A stretch of DNA of 64,000 nt, taken from assembly GCF_026278345.1 (NCBI RefSeq), contig NZ_CP111085.1, forward strand, positions 2,993,501-3,057,500. The letters are read 5' to 3'. Each line of letters starts with the position of its first letter. Position 1 is the first letter of the stretch. Shown here piece by piece: positions 23,714 through 33,034 of the stretch. The notes beneath the pieces were generated by a model, which did not search any database, had not been told where the DNA came from, and saw only the letters and a list, made by a program, of their open reading frames with translations. The position numbers and the translations under genes are program-made. Source of the stretch: Tellurirhabdus rosea. GTDB lineage: Bacteria; Bacteroidota; Bacteroidia; Cytophagales; Spirosomataceae.

Positions 23714-25027
23714 ATGGCTCATTCACATTCGATACCGTCATTAGACGAACAATTTGAATTTACCGCCGAAAGCAAGCGGCGCCTCATCATCGGCGGACTC
23801 GTCGGGGTGGCGCTGGTTGCGCTAGGCTGCTACCTGCTGGCTTCCGGTGCAGGAGATCACGGCCACGCGGAAGTAGGTCACGGCAACGCGGCCAGCCACG
23901 GTGGTGAAAATGCGGCCGGACACGGCTTTAAGTGGACGACCCGCCTGTGGGCAAACGTCTGGGTAAACGCCGTGTACTTTACGGGTGCTTCGGTGATCGG
24001 CATGTTCTTCATGTCCTACAACTACCTGGCACAAGCCGGCTGGTCGGCCGTCATCAAGCGGGTTCCGGAATCGCTGCCTGCTTTCCTTCCGATCATGGGC
24101 GTTGTCATGCTGGCAACCTTCTTTATCGCCGGACATGACCTGTTCCACTGGACGCACGAAGGACTGTACGATGTCAACAGCCCGGAATACGATCCGATCA
24201 TTGCGGGTAAGCGCGGCTTCCTGAACACGACGTTCTACCTGATTCGGATGGTGATTTACTTCGCCGCCTGGTATCTGCTGTGGCGGATGCTCCGTAACTT
24301 CTCCCTGCAGGAAGACCTGTACGGCGGAACGGAGTATTACGAGAAAAGCATCAAGTTCGGGGTGGCCTTCCTGGTGGTGTTTGGCGTCACGTCTTCTACG
24401 TCGGCCTGGGACTTTGTGATGTCGATCGACACGCACTGGTTCTCGACGATGTTCGGCTGGTACACGCTGGCAAGCTGGCACGTAACGGGTCTGGCGATCA
24501 TTACCCTGATTGTCGTTTCGCTGAAAGAGCAGGGCTACCTGAAAGCGGTCAATGAAAGCCACCTGCACGACCTTGGAAAGTTCATGTTTGCGTTCAGCAT
24601 CTTCTGGACATACGTGTGGTTTGCTCAGTTCATGCTGATTTACTACGCCAACCTGCCGGAAGAAACCATCTATTATCGGGAGCGTTTTTCAGGCTACGGC
24701 GGTATCTACAAAGCCCCGTTCTTTGTTAATCTGTTCCTAAACTTTCTCGTTCCCTTCCTTGTTCTGATGACAAGGGACGCAAAGCGTACGCCCATCATTC
24801 TGAAGATTGCCTGCTGGTCAATTCTCGTGGGTCACTACTTTGATTTCTGGGTTAACATCATGCCGGGAACGGTTGGCGAACACGCCGGTTTTGGTCCGCT
24901 GGAGTTCGGGATGATTCTGGTCTTCGCAAGCGCTTTCATCTGGTCCGTTTCTACCCAGCTTACCAAAGCGAATCTGATTGCGAAAAATCACCCGATGCTG
25001 GAAGAGTCACTGCATCACGATATTTAA
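23714..25027 (+). CDS. actF: Alternative complex III subunit ActF (NrfD-like)
   Basis: The 437-residue membrane protein is related to ActC. After a short soluble start and a first helix (LIIGGLVGVALVALGCYLLA), it has an unusual loop rich in His, Gly and Ala (residues about 55-76, HGHAEVGHGNAASHGG). About nine further helices follow, including MSYNYLAQAGWSAVIKRVPE and HDLFHWTH. The His-rich loop might bind a metal, but that is only inference from composition. ActF completes the complex and the gene is followed directly by the oxidase genes. Confidence 0.93.
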   Translation: MAHSHSIPSLDEQFEFTAESKRRLIIGGLVGVALVALGCYLLASGAGDHGHAEVGHGNAASHGGENAAGHGFKWTTRLWANVWVNAVYFTGASVIGMFFMSYNYLAQAGWSAVIKRVPESLPAFLPIMGVVMLATFFIAGHDLFHWTHEGLYDVNSPEYDPIIAGKRGFLNTTFYLIRMVIYFAAWYLLWRMLRNFSLQEDLYGGTEYYEKSIKFGVAFLVVFGVTSSTSAWDFVMSIDTHWFSTMFGWYTLASWHVTGLAIITLIVVSLKEQGYLKAVNESHLHDLGKFMFAFSIFWTYVWFAQFMLIYYANLPEETIYYRERFSGYGGIYKAPFFVNLFLNFLVPFLVLMTRDAKRTPIILKIACWSILVGHYFDFWVNIMPGTVGEHAGFGPLEFGMILVFASAFIWSVSTQLTKANLIAKNHPMLEESLHHDI

Positions 25028-25063
25028 TCGGCCTTACTTTATTACTCTTACCCACAAATTCAT

Positions 25064-26173
25064 ATGGTTTACGTTGTAGGACTTTTAGCACTGGTATTCC
25101 TGGTCTTGACCGTGGTGGTACTGATGCGAATGACCTCTGTTCTGCAGAGCATGGGAGGTACGCAAGCCGACGGCCGGGTAGGCATGAGCAACCGGATCAA
25201 CGGTATCCTGTTTCTCGGTTTCCTGATTTTTGGCTCAATTGCGGCTGCCTGGTCGTTCATTGAAGCTACAGACAGTTTCCTGCCTGAGGCTTCCACGCCG
25301 CATGGCCGTCGCACTGACAGCCTGTTCTGGCTGGTAATGGCCATCATTACGCTGGCTTTCTTCATCACCAATGCCCTGCTGTTCTTCTTCGCTTTCAAAT
25401 ACCAGTACAAAGAAGGGCGCAAGGCTACGTACTATCCGGAAAACCACAAACTGGAGCTGATCTGGACGGTTATTCCGGCCGTGGTGATGGCGCTGCTCGT
25501 ATTCACGGGCTGGCGGGCATGGCGCGACATTATGTCAGAAGCGCCGGAAGATGCCGTGGTGATCGAAATTACCGGCAAGCAGTTTAACTGGATTACCCGG
25601 TATGCGGGTGCCGATAACAACAAGCTCGGTAACTACAATTACAAGCTGATCGATGCCAACAACGAAGTCGGGATCGACCTGTCGGACGAAGCTTCCTTTG
25701 ACGATTTTGTTTCGAGCGAACTGCATATTCCGGTTAACCGTCCGGTTCTGCTCAAGATTCGGGCACGCGACGTTCTGCACAGTGTGTTCCTGCCGCACTT
25801 TCGGGTGAAGATGGACGCCGTGCCGGGCATGCCGACCCGCTTCTGGTTTGTCGCCGACAAAACGACTGAGCAGATGAAGAACGAAACGGGCAACCCGAAC
25901 TTCAAGTATGAGCTGGCTTGTACGGAAGTTTGCGGCCGTGGTCACTTCTCGATGAAGATGAACGTGGTGGTGGAAGACGAAGAGAGCTACAATGCCTGGA
26001 TTGCCCAGCAGAAGTCATGGCTGTCGCAAAACCCGGATTATGCAAGCCGTATTCCGGCCAACCTGAAGTCGAAGGCTGCGAAATATCTGCCGGCTGCGGG
26101 CGAAGAGCCTACGGCTGCTGAAACGGATACGACAGGTACCGGTACGGCAACGGCAAGCGTTTCGATGCGATAA
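25064..26173 (+). CDS. coxB: Cytochrome c oxidase subunit II
   Basis: The 369-residue protein has two to three N-terminal membrane helices (VGLLALVFLVLTVVVLM, ILFLGFLIFGSIAAAWSFI, LVMAIITLAFFITNALLFFF). A periplasmic cupredoxin domain with a complete CuA site follows: His in ARDVLHSVFLPHF, then C286-TEV-C290-GRGH294-FSM297. It takes electrons from cytochrome c or ActE to subunit I. The long N-terminal part before the usual ENHKLELIWTVIPA segment and a Thr/Ala-rich tail (EPTAAETDTTGTGTATAS) are typical of Bacteroidota. No cytochrome c domain is fused at the C-terminus. Confidence 0.95.
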   Translation: MVYVVGLLALVFLVLTVVVLMRMTSVLQSMGGTQADGRVGMSNRINGILFLGFLIFGSIAAAWSFIEATDSFLPEASTPHGRRTDSLFWLVMAIITLAFFITNALLFFFAFKYQYKEGRKATYYPENHKLELIWTVIPAVVMALLVFTGWRAWRDIMSEAPEDAVVIEITGKQFNWITRYAGADNNKLGNYNYKLIDANNEVGIDLSDEASFDDFVSSELHIPVNRPVLLKIRARDVLHSVFLPHFRVKMDAVPGMPTRFWFVADKTTEQMKNETGNPNFKYELACTEVCGRGHFSMKMNVVVEDEESYNAWIAQQKSWLSQNPDYASRIPANLKSKAAKYLPAAGEEPTAAETDTTGTGTATASVSMR

Positions 26174-26207
26174 TTAACCTACAACTAAAGACTGTTTAAC
26201 CTGTAAT

Positions 26208-28088
26208 ATGGCAACCGTTGACACGCACGTTGCGTCGCACGCTCACGTTGAAGAGCACGACCACCACGAGCAGCTAAGCTTCCTGAGAAAGTACATCTTC
26301 TCGGAAGACCACAAGACGATTGCGAAGCAGTACATGATCAGCGGTATCTTCTGGGCGATCCTGGGAGCGTCGCTGTCGGTGCTGTTCCGTCTGCAACTGG
26401 GTTTCCCGGACATGAATATGGAATGGCTCCGTCCGGTGCTGGGAAACTGGATTACGGAGCAAGGTAAACTGGATCAGGAGTTCTACCTGGCTCTGGTGAC
26501 AATGCACGGGACCATCATGGTATTCTTTGTATTGACCGCCGGCCTGAGCGGAACGTTCTCCAACTTCCTCATTCCCCTGCAAATCGGTGCGCGTGACATG
26601 GCTTCAGGCTTCCTGAACATGTTGTCGTACTGGTTCTTCTTCCTGTCGAGCGTCCTGATGTTTGCTTCGCTCTTCCTGGAGACGGGACCGGCTTCGGGTG
26701 GCTGGGTGGTTTACCCGCCTCTGAGCGCCCTGCCGCAGGCTATCGACGGCTCGAAGATGGGGATGACCCTGTGGCTGATGAGCATGGCCCTGTTTATCGT
26801 GTCGCAGCTGCTGGGTGGTATCAACTACATCACGACGGTTATCAACCTGCGTACGCGGGGGATGTCGTTCAGCAAACTGCCGCTGCCGATCTGGGCATTC
26901 TTCCTGACGGCGGTCCTGGGTTTGATTTCGTTCCCGGTTCTGCTGTCGGCTGCTCTGCTGCTGATCTTTGACCGGAGCTTCGGAACCAGCTTCTACCTTT
27001 CCGAGATTTACATTGGCGGTGAAGCGCTGCCGAACGTGGGTGGTAGCCCGATTCTGTACCAGCACCTTTTCTGGTTCCTGGGTCACCCCGAAGTATACAT
27101 CGTACTGCTGCCGGCCCTCGGGATCACGTCAGAAGTTATCGCCACGAACTCGCGTAAGCCGATCTTCGGTTACCGCGCCATGATTGCGTCCATGATCGGT
27201 ATTGCCTTCCTGGCGTTTATCGTATGGGCTCACCACATGTTCGTAACGGGGATGAACCCCTTCCTGGGCTCGATCTTCATGTTCCTGACGCTGATCATTG
27301 CCGTACCATCGGCGGTTAAGGCGTTCAACTACATTACGACGCTCTGGAAAGGAAATATCGTCTTTACTCCGGCGATGCTGTTCTCCATCGGTCTGGTATC
27401 GTTCTTCATCTCGGGTGGGGTAACGGGTATCATTCTGGGTAACTCAGCGCTGGACATCCAACTGCACGATACTTATTTCGTCGTCGCTCACTTCCACCTG
27501 GTAATGGGTGCGGCCTCAGCCTTCGGTCTGCTGGCCGGTATCTACCACTGGTTCCCGAAGATGTTCGGCCGCATGATGAACGCCAAACTGGGGTATATCC
27601 ACTTCTGGCTGACGTTCATCGGTATCTACCTCGTGTTCTTCCCGATGCACTACATCGGTATCGCCGGGTTCCCGCGTCGTTATTACTCGTTCACGAGCTA
27701 CGATGCCTTCAAGACCTTCGGTGACCTAAACACGTTCGTTAGTATCGCCGCTATCTTTACGTTCTCGGCGCAGTGGATCTTCATCTGGAACTTCTTCTAC
27801 AGCCTTTTCAAAGGGAAGAAAGCTCCGCTGAACCCGTGGCGCTCAAACACGCTGGAATGGACTACGCCGATTGTGCCGGGTCACGGCAACTGGCCGGGTG
27901 AAATTCCGGCGGTTTATCGCTGGCCGTACGATTATAGCAAACCGGGTGCGAAGGAAGACTTCATCCCGCAGACGGTTCCTTTCTCTCAAACTCCGGAGTC
28001 AAACCTGCCGCACGAAACGGCGCAGATTGCCCTGGAAAAAGAGATTGAGGCGCAAAACTTCAATGACCAGTTCAAGCAACCTCATTAA
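26208..28088 (+). CDS. coxA: Cytochrome c oxidase subunit I (A1-type heme-copper oxidase)
   Basis: The 626-residue protein has twelve or more helices and all catalytic residues visible. WFLGHPEVYIVLLPALG carries the cross-linked His/Tyr and the GHPEV glutamate that marks the A1 subfamily. WAHHMFVTGMNP carries the two CuB histidines, and DTYFVVAHFHLVMG the heme a and a3 histidines. The K-channel lysine lies in AVPSAVKAFN. It reduces O2 to water and pumps protons. It follows coxB after 34 bases and its 3' end overlaps ctaA by 26 bases, so translation of the two is probably coupled. Confidence 0.97.
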   Translation: MATVDTHVASHAHVEEHDHHEQLSFLRKYIFSEDHKTIAKQYMISGIFWAILGASLSVLFRLQLGFPDMNMEWLRPVLGNWITEQGKLDQEFYLALVTMHGTIMVFFVLTAGLSGTFSNFLIPLQIGARDMASGFLNMLSYWFFFLSSVLMFASLFLETGPASGGWVVYPPLSALPQAIDGSKMGMTLWLMSMALFIVSQLLGGINYITTVINLRTRGMSFSKLPLPIWAFFLTAVLGLISFPVLLSAALLLIFDRSFGTSFYLSEIYIGGEALPNVGGSPILYQHLFWFLGHPEVYIVLLPALGITSEVIATNSRKPIFGYRAMIASMIGIAFLAFIVWAHHMFVTGMNPFLGSIFMFLTLIIAVPSAVKAFNYITTLWKGNIVFTPAMLFSIGLVSFFISGGVTGIILGNSALDIQLHDTYFVVAHFHLVMGAASAFGLLAGIYHWFPKMFGRMMNAKLGYIHFWLTFIGIYLVFFPMHYIGIAGFPRRYYSFTSYDAFKTFGDLNTFVSIAAIFTFSAQWIFIWNFFYSLFKGKKAPLNPWRSNTLEWTTPIVPGHGNWPGEIPAVYRWPYDYSKPGAKEDFIPQTVPFSQTPESNLPHETAQIALEKEIEAQNFNDQFKQPH

Positions 28089-29082
28089 TAAAAACGAACG
28101 CTTGTTTCGGCGGCTGGCACTTCTGACCGTCATCAGCGTCTACCTCATCGTAGTAGCAGGTGGCGTTGTCAGAAGTACCGGCTCCGGAATGGGCTGTCCG
28201 GACTGGCCCCGGTGCTTCGGCTCCTGGGTGCCGCCTACCGATGCTTCGCAACTTCCTCCCAACTACGCCGAAATCTACGGCGCCAAGCTGAAAGGGGAAG
28301 TTGTTTTTAATGCGGCAAAAACCTGGATCGAATACGTGAACCGCCTGGTCGGAGCCGTATCCGGACTTCTGGTTTTGGCAACATTTCTGCTCTCCATCCG
28401 CTATTTCCGGAAAGACCGGCCCGTGTTTGTCGGGAGCCTGGCTGCTTTGCTCCTGATCGGCTTCAACGCCTGGTTAGGTTCCAAGGTCGTTTCGTCCGAG
28501 CTGGCTCCGTACATGGTTACGCTGCATATGCTGCTGGCAATCGTGGTGATCTTTGCCCTGCTGTATGTGATGGTTCGTTCCAATGCACCCGCGTACGTGG
28601 TGTCCCTGGCAGATGGGGCCAAGCGATCCATCAACCGGACGCTGTGGTGGTCAATCGGTCTGCTTACCGTGCAGGTCGTGCTGGGAACGCAGGTCCGCGA
28701 GGCGATGGACGAAGTGATGACCGCGATGGGGGAGGCGGGACGGATGTTCTGGATCGAACGAATCGGTCTTCCGTTTTACGTCCATCGGTCTTTTTCCCTG
28801 CTGGTACTGGGATTTCATGTAGCCCTGCTGTACCAATTGTACCAACGGGGCCGGCAGAACACCAACCTTTACCGTTGGACGCTGGCTTTGTTTGTCATGA
28901 TTCTGTTGGAGATTGCCTCCGGAATAATCCTGGCTTATCTGGGTGTTCCGGCTTTTGCCCAACCGATTCACCTGACCCTGGCCTTAGTAGCGCTGGGTGT
29001 TCAGTTCATTATTCTGCTGATGGTTAATGCCCGGACCTTTCTGAAAACCGAGCAGCCGTCGGCCCTCTCTTACGCTCATTAA
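28063..29082 (+). CDS. ctaA: Heme A synthase (COX15/CtaA family)
   Basis: The 339-residue membrane protein oxidises heme O to heme A for the oxidase. Recognisable are the first helix LTVISVYLIVVAGGVVRSTG, the conserved SGMGCPDWPRCFGSW (a Cys pair also found in Gram-positive and Bacteroidota CtaA), EYVNRLVGAVSGLLVL and the second-half repeat YVHRSFSLLVLGFH with its heme-binding His. ATG 28063 (MTSSSNLINKNERLF) is chosen. It lies inside the end of coxA; a longer open frame upstream is only the antiphase of coxA. Confidence 0.94.
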   Translation: MTSSSNLINKNERLFRRLALLTVISVYLIVVAGGVVRSTGSGMGCPDWPRCFGSWVPPTDASQLPPNYAEIYGAKLKGEVVFNAAKTWIEYVNRLVGAVSGLLVLATFLLSIRYFRKDRPVFVGSLAALLLIGFNAWLGSKVVSSELAPYMVTLHMLLAIVVIFALLYVMVRSNAPAYVVSLADGAKRSINRTLWWSIGLLTVQVVLGTQVREAMDEVMTAMGEAGRMFWIERIGLPFYVHRSFSLLVLGFHVALLYQLYQRGRQNTNLYRWTLALFVMILLEIASGIILAYLGVPAFAQPIHLTLALVALGVQFIILLMVNARTFLKTEQPSALSYAH

Positions 29083-29084
29083 GA

Positions 29085-29978
29085 ATGCAACCAACGGAAA
29101 GTAAAACCATACAAACCGTAACGCTGTCAGAAAAGGCTAAGGCATACGGCGAACTGCTGAAATTTCGGCTTTCGCTGTTTGTGGCCCTGTCGGGAGCGTT
29201 TGGTTACAGCCTGGCGCTGCACCGCATCGACTGGCTGCAATTGGGAATGCTTCTACTCGGATCGCTGGCCATCACCGGTGCGGCGAATATCATCAACCAG
29301 ATCATCGAACGGGACAGCGATAAGCTGATGAAGCGGACGGCGGGCCGTCCGCTGCCCAGTGGACGACTCAGTGTGCAGGAGGCCGCCGTGTTTGGCTTTG
29401 TGCTCTTTGCCGTCGGCTGCTATATTTTTCTGGCGTTTTTCAACTTACGGTCCTGCGCCCTGTCCGTACTTTCGCTGCTGTTGTACGGATTCGTCTATAC
29501 ACCGCTGAAGAAGGTCGGGCCGGTTGCCGTGTTCGTTGGGGCACTGCCCGGCGCTTTTCCGCCGATGATCGGCTGGGTTGCGGCGACAAACCATTTTGGC
29601 CTGGAACCGGGTATTTTGTTTGCCATTCAGTTTTTTTGGCAGTTTCCGCACTTCTGGGCTATTGCCTGGGTGGCGGACGAAGATTATAGCCGGGCGGGAA
29701 TCAAACTGCTGCCGGCTGCCGGTGGCAAAAACATTCAGACGGCTTTCCAGATTATGATCTATACGCTGTTCCTGCTGCCGGTTGGCTGGCTGCCCTACGC
29801 GATGGGAATGACGGGTTTTCATTCGGGAATTGTGGCGACCGTTTTCGGAATTTTGTTTCTGGCGCAGACGTTTCACTTAATGAGAAAGTGTACGGACCGG
29901 GCGGCCTTGCAGATTATGTTTGGGTCGTTTCTGTACCTTCCGGTTGTGCAGATTGCTTTCTTACTGGACAAAATGTAA
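29085..29978 (+). CDS. ctaB: Heme O synthase (protoheme IX farnesyltransferase)
   Basis: The 297-residue UbiA-family membrane enzyme attaches a farnesyl chain to protoheme IX. The two Asp-rich prenyl-diphosphate motifs are present: N-IINQIIERDSDKLMKRT (NxxxDxxxD, about residues 68-84) and the second-half ADEDYSRAGIKLLP. Other family marks are LPGAFPPMIGWVA and FWQFPHFWAIAW. It starts 2 bases after ctaA, so heme O and heme A synthesis are encoded together within the oxidase operon. Confidence 0.95.
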   Translation: MQPTESKTIQTVTLSEKAKAYGELLKFRLSLFVALSGAFGYSLALHRIDWLQLGMLLLGSLAITGAANIINQIIERDSDKLMKRTAGRPLPSGRLSVQEAAVFGFVLFAVGCYIFLAFFNLRSCALSVLSLLLYGFVYTPLKKVGPVAVFVGALPGAFPPMIGWVAATNHFGLEPGILFAIQFFWQFPHFWAIAWVADEDYSRAGIKLLPAAGGKNIQTAFQIMIYTLFLLPVGWLPYAMGMTGFHSGIVATVFGILFLAQTFHLMRKCTDRAALQIMFGSFLYLPVVQIAFLLDKM

Positions 29979-30018
29979 AACGTCAGGGTAAAGCCTGCCG
30001 ACAACAAACTACAGACCT

Positions 30019-30612
30019 ATGAGCGATACCGTAAAAACAATGACGTTGCTTCAGGAGGAACCGGAAGAAACCCTCTCGATGAACCCAAAGCGATTTGCGC
30101 TTTGGCTGTTTATTGTGAGTATCCTGATGATGTTTGCGTCCATGACCAGTGCCTACCTGGTGCGCCGGGCCGAAGGCGACTGGCTGGAATTTGACGTTCC
30201 CCGGATTTTCTGGTACAGCACCGCGGTACTGCTGGTGAGCAGCGTTTCCATGCAATGGGCCTATATTGCCGCAAAAAAAGACAATTTCGCCGCACTCAAG
30301 ACAGCGATTTCTATTACTTTTGTGTTCGGCTTGGTTTTTTTGGGTATGCAGTTTCAGGGTTGGAAAGACCTTGTGGCCCAAAATGTGTACTTCGTGGGTA
30401 ACCCGGCAGGGTCCTTCATGTACGTTTTCACGGGTCTGCACGCCTTTCACCTGATTACCGGACTCGTGGTGCTGCTGTTTGCGCTGCGGTCGGCGTTCCG
30501 GATGAAGACACACTCAAAAGAACTGACCGGAATTCAGATTGCAAATACCTACTGGCATTTTCTGGACGTGCTGTGGGTCTATCTTTTTGGCTTTTTATTG
30601 TATTTCAATTAA
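30019..30612 (+). CDS. Cytochrome c oxidase subunit III, short paralogue
   Basis: The 197-residue protein has five helices and lacks the first two of the mitochondrial type. It carries the terminal signature NTYWHFLDVLWVYLFGFL and the middle GLHAFHLITGLVVLLF. It is one of two subunit III-like proteins in the operon, the other starting 21 bases downstream. Subunit III stabilises proton pumping and turnover of subunit I. Whether both are in one complex is not shown by the sequence. Confidence 0.92.
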   Translation: MSDTVKTMTLLQEEPEETLSMNPKRFALWLFIVSILMMFASMTSAYLVRRAEGDWLEFDVPRIFWYSTAVLLVSSVSMQWAYIAAKKDNFAALKTAISITFVFGLVFLGMQFQGWKDLVAQNVYFVGNPAGSFMYVFTGLHAFHLITGLVVLLFALRSAFRMKTHSKELTGIQIANTYWHFLDVLWVYLFGFLLYFN

Positions 30613-30633
30613 CCGATTAATACACGCAAACGC

Positions 30634-31413
30634 ATGGCTGCTACTGCAACGACGGCGGAAACGCCCGTGTTCGACAAAGGGACCTGGATGGGTGGCGTAG
30701 AACCAATGAAGGTGAGCTACGGCAAGCTGATGATGTGGTTCTTCCTGATCTCGGATACCTTCACTTTTTCTGCGCTGCTCGTAACCTACGGCATGATTCG
30801 CTTTAGCTATCCGGCTTACGACCCCGCAATTCACGGCGCATTTCAGTTTTCACAACTTTACTGGCCGATTCCGGAACGGGTTTTTGAAGCAGTTCCGTTC
30901 CTGCACGGCATTCATGCCCCGCTGGTGTTCGTCGGTATTATGACGTTCATCCTAATTTTCTCCTCGGTAACGATGGTACTGGCCGTTGAAGCCGGTCACC
31001 GTCGCGACCGGGCTGCGGTTGAAAAGTACATGCTGTGGACCATCATCGGTGGATTTGCCTTCCTGGGCAGCCAGGCATGGGAGTGGGGTCACTTTATCCA
31101 CGGCACGGATGAAGGTTCGGTAATCAAAGAACTGGTGAACGGACAGTGGGTGCAGCGGACCGTCTTCGGGGCTAACCTGACGGAAAACCAGTACGGCCCT
31201 CCGGCCTTCGCGGATCTGTTCTTCTTCATCACCGGTTTCCACGGAACGCACGTGTTCTCCGGCGTGGTGCTGAACATCCTGATCTTCTACCGCACGGCAA
31301 CGGGTATGTACGAGCGCCGCGGCCACTACGAAATGGTTGAGAAAGTCGGCCTCTACTGGCACTTCGTTGACCTGGTCTGGGTATTCGTCTTTACCTTCTT
31401 CTATCTGGTATAA
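30634..31413 (+). CDS. Cytochrome c oxidase subunit III, long paralogue
   Basis: The 259-residue protein carries the subunit III marks KLMMWFFLISDTFTFSALL, GQAWEW-like LGSQAWEWGHFIHG and the end YWHFVDLVWVFVFTFFYLV. Compared with the 197-residue neighbour it has a 45-residue periplasmic insertion (around LVNGQWVQRTVFGANLTENQ). It is the closer match to canonical CoxC. It follows the shorter paralogue and precedes subunit IV, and is clearly part of the same transcription unit. Confidence 0.93.
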   Translation: MAATATTAETPVFDKGTWMGGVEPMKVSYGKLMMWFFLISDTFTFSALLVTYGMIRFSYPAYDPAIHGAFQFSQLYWPIPERVFEAVPFLHGIHAPLVFVGIMTFILIFSSVTMVLAVEAGHRRDRAAVEKYMLWTIIGGFAFLGSQAWEWGHFIHGTDEGSVIKELVNGQWVQRTVFGANLTENQYGPPAFADLFFFITGFHGTHVFSGVVLNILIFYRTATGMYERRGHYEMVEKVGLYWHFVDLVWVFVFTFFYLV

Positions 31414-31433
31414 GTAAGTAAACGCAAATTATC

Positions 31434-31757
31434 ATGGCACAACATACATACCATAACGACGGCGAACACGAAGTTGCACCTGCTCAGACGGGAACGATCT
31501 GGCGTACGTTCTGGATTCTGGCAGCTATTACCGCACTGGAGTTTATCATTGCGTTCACGATTCCTGCCGGTACGATCAAAACGGCCATCTTCGTGGGAAT
31601 GACCATTGTCAAAGCCTTTTACATCGTCGGAGAATTCATGCACCTGAAGCACGAAACGAAGTCGCTGATCTGGTCGATTCTGTTACCCTGTATTTTTGTA
31701 GTCTGGTTGTTAATTGCCCTGCTGATGGAGGGCGGTTCTATCTTCCAACTCCGTTAA
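31434..31757 (+). CDS. Cytochrome c oxidase subunit IV (CyoD/COX4-prokaryotic type)
   Basis: The 107-residue protein has three helices: FWILAAITALEFIIAFTIPA, AIFVGMTIVKAFYIVGEFMHL and ILLPCIFVVWLLIALLMEGG. A His-rich N-terminus (MAQHTYHNDGEHEV) precedes them. The KAFYIVGEFMHLKHE segment is typical of the prokaryotic subunit IV family. It would sit in the membrane at the edge of the oxidase. The SCO-like gene begins 1 base after its stop. Confidence 0.88.
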   Translation: MAQHTYHNDGEHEVAPAQTGTIWRTFWILAAITALEFIIAFTIPAGTIKTAIFVGMTIVKAFYIVGEFMHLKHETKSLIWSILLPCIFVVWLLIALLMEGGSIFQLR

Positions 31758-31758
31758 T

Positions 31759-32490
31759 ATGCAACGCATCCTGAAAGCCGGGGCCATCATCCTTGTGTTG
31801 GTGGTCCCGGTTTTGATTTTTCTGTTCCTGCGCTTATTTGGTGAAAACCATTTCACGCTCAAGACGTACTACCCGCTGACAGACCCAGGTTCAGGAGCCG
31901 TCATCACGCAGCGGAGCCCAACGGCCAGCTGGTGGCAGATGCAGAAGGACACGGTCTACTACGCGGTTCCTGCCTACACCATTTCCATTCCTCCCAAAGA
32001 CTCCACGTCCGGCCGGCTGAAACTGAAAAATACCAAAGATTTTGCCGGTCGTCTGACCATCCTCTCGTTCAACGGATCGGCCTGTGACCAGACCTGTCTG
32101 CGGGTAGCCGGTCAGGTTAATCGCGTGCTCGACATCTTTACCAACGATTCCAGCATTGTTGCCCTGACGCTCGTGGACCGGCTGGCGGCCGTCAATGCCA
32201 TCAAAAAACAGTACGATCCCAGACCCGAGCGCTGGTTTTACGGTCAACCCACGCACAAAGCCGTCCAGCGGGTTGCCGAGTACGAATATCGGTTCGGGCA
32301 GCGGCCCATTCTGAAGCCGGAGAAAGAAACTTTTGCTTTCAACGAGGGGTTGGTGTTAGTAGACAAGGACGGCCATATTCGGGGCTATTACAAAGGCACC
32401 GACAAAGAAGATGTGGACCGGCTTGTTCTGGAAATCCGTATCCTGCTGGATATTTATGCAAAAAAATCCCCCCCGTATGGCGACGCTTGA
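31759..32490 (+). CDS. SCO1/SenC-like thioredoxin-fold protein
   Basis: The 243-residue protein has an N-terminal anchor (AIILVLVVPVLIFLFLRLFG) and a thioredoxin-like domain. The motif is CDQTC at 109-113 (strand FAGRLTILSFNGSACDQTC). SCO proteins deliver copper to CuA of subunit II. The usual motif is CPxxCP plus a late His in a D/H-S-x-x-x-Y-L-V-D segment. Here the prolines are missing and the corresponding segment reads FNEGLVLVDKDG, without that His. It may therefore act as a disulfide reductase for CuA rather than a copper donor (inference). It overlaps the next gene by 14 bases. Confidence 0.85.
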   Translation: MQRILKAGAIILVLVVPVLIFLFLRLFGENHFTLKTYYPLTDPGSGAVITQRSPTASWWQMQKDTVYYAVPAYTISIPPKDSTSGRLKLKNTKDFAGRLTILSFNGSACDQTCLRVAGQVNRVLDIFTNDSSIVALTLVDRLAAVNAIKKQYDPRPERWFYGQPTHKAVQRVAEYEYRFGQRPILKPEKETFAFNEGLVLVDKDGHIRGYYKGTDKEDVDRLVLEIRILLDIYAKKSPPYGDA

Positions 32491-33019
32491 ACTTCAACAA
32501 AATCAGAAAACGGAACGGCTGATTACCATTCTTTCGGCGGCCATTCCGGTCGTGGTAGCCATTCTGCTTGGCATTCGTCAGAAAGTTGACCTGGGCGAAT
32601 GGACCACCGTACTGCCTCATCTGAACGGCGTGATCAATTCCGTCACGACCATCACTCTGCTGCTGGGTTATTATTTCATCCGGCAGAAAAATATTACCGC
32701 GCACCGGGCCATGATGCTTACTTCCTTTGCACTGGGTTCGCTCTTTTTGGTAACTTACGTATTGTATCACCTGTCCAACGAGTCAACACCGTTTGGAGGC
32801 GAAGGCTGGATTCGGCCGGTGTACTATTTTCTGCTTGTATCGCATATCCTTTTGTCGATTGGCGTAGTCTGGTTTGTGCTGCGCGCCGTTTATTTTGCGT
32901 TGACCAATCAGATTGCCAGGCACAAGGCCGTTGTCCGCTGGGCCCTGCCGATCTGGCTGTATGTGAGTACCACGGGCGTTATCGTTTATCTGCTGATTCG
33001 CCCGTATTATAATCACTGA
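32477..33019 (+). CDS. DUF420 membrane protein (CtaM-like)
   Basis: The 180-residue protein has five helices (ITILSAAIPVVVAILLG, VINSVTTITLLLGYYFI, AMMLTSFALGSLFLVTYVLY, YYFLLVSHILLSIGVVWFVL and IWLYVSTTGVIVYLLI). DUF420 proteins include Staphylococcus aureus CtaM, which is needed for mature heme A oxidase. Conserved His residues, for example VTYVLYHLSNE and LLVSHILLS, fit heme handling. ATG 32477 is preferred (MATLELQQNQ); ATG 32456 is seven codons upstream. The 14-base overlap with the SCO-like gene suggests coupled translation. Confidence 0.88.
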   Translation: MATLELQQNQKTERLITILSAAIPVVVAILLGIRQKVDLGEWTTVLPHLNGVINSVTTITLLLGYYFIRQKNITAHRAMMLTSFALGSLFLVTYVLYHLSNESTPFGGEGWIRPVYYFLLVSHILLSIGVVWFVLRAVYFALTNQIARHKAVVRWALPIWLYVSTTGVIVYLLIRPYYNH

Positions 33020-33034
33020 AAAACTTAAATCGAT

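Noticed and set aside
27871-28062. N-terminal extension of heme A synthase
   Set aside because: The extra codons are Arg/Lys-rich antiphase of coxA, not COX15-like.
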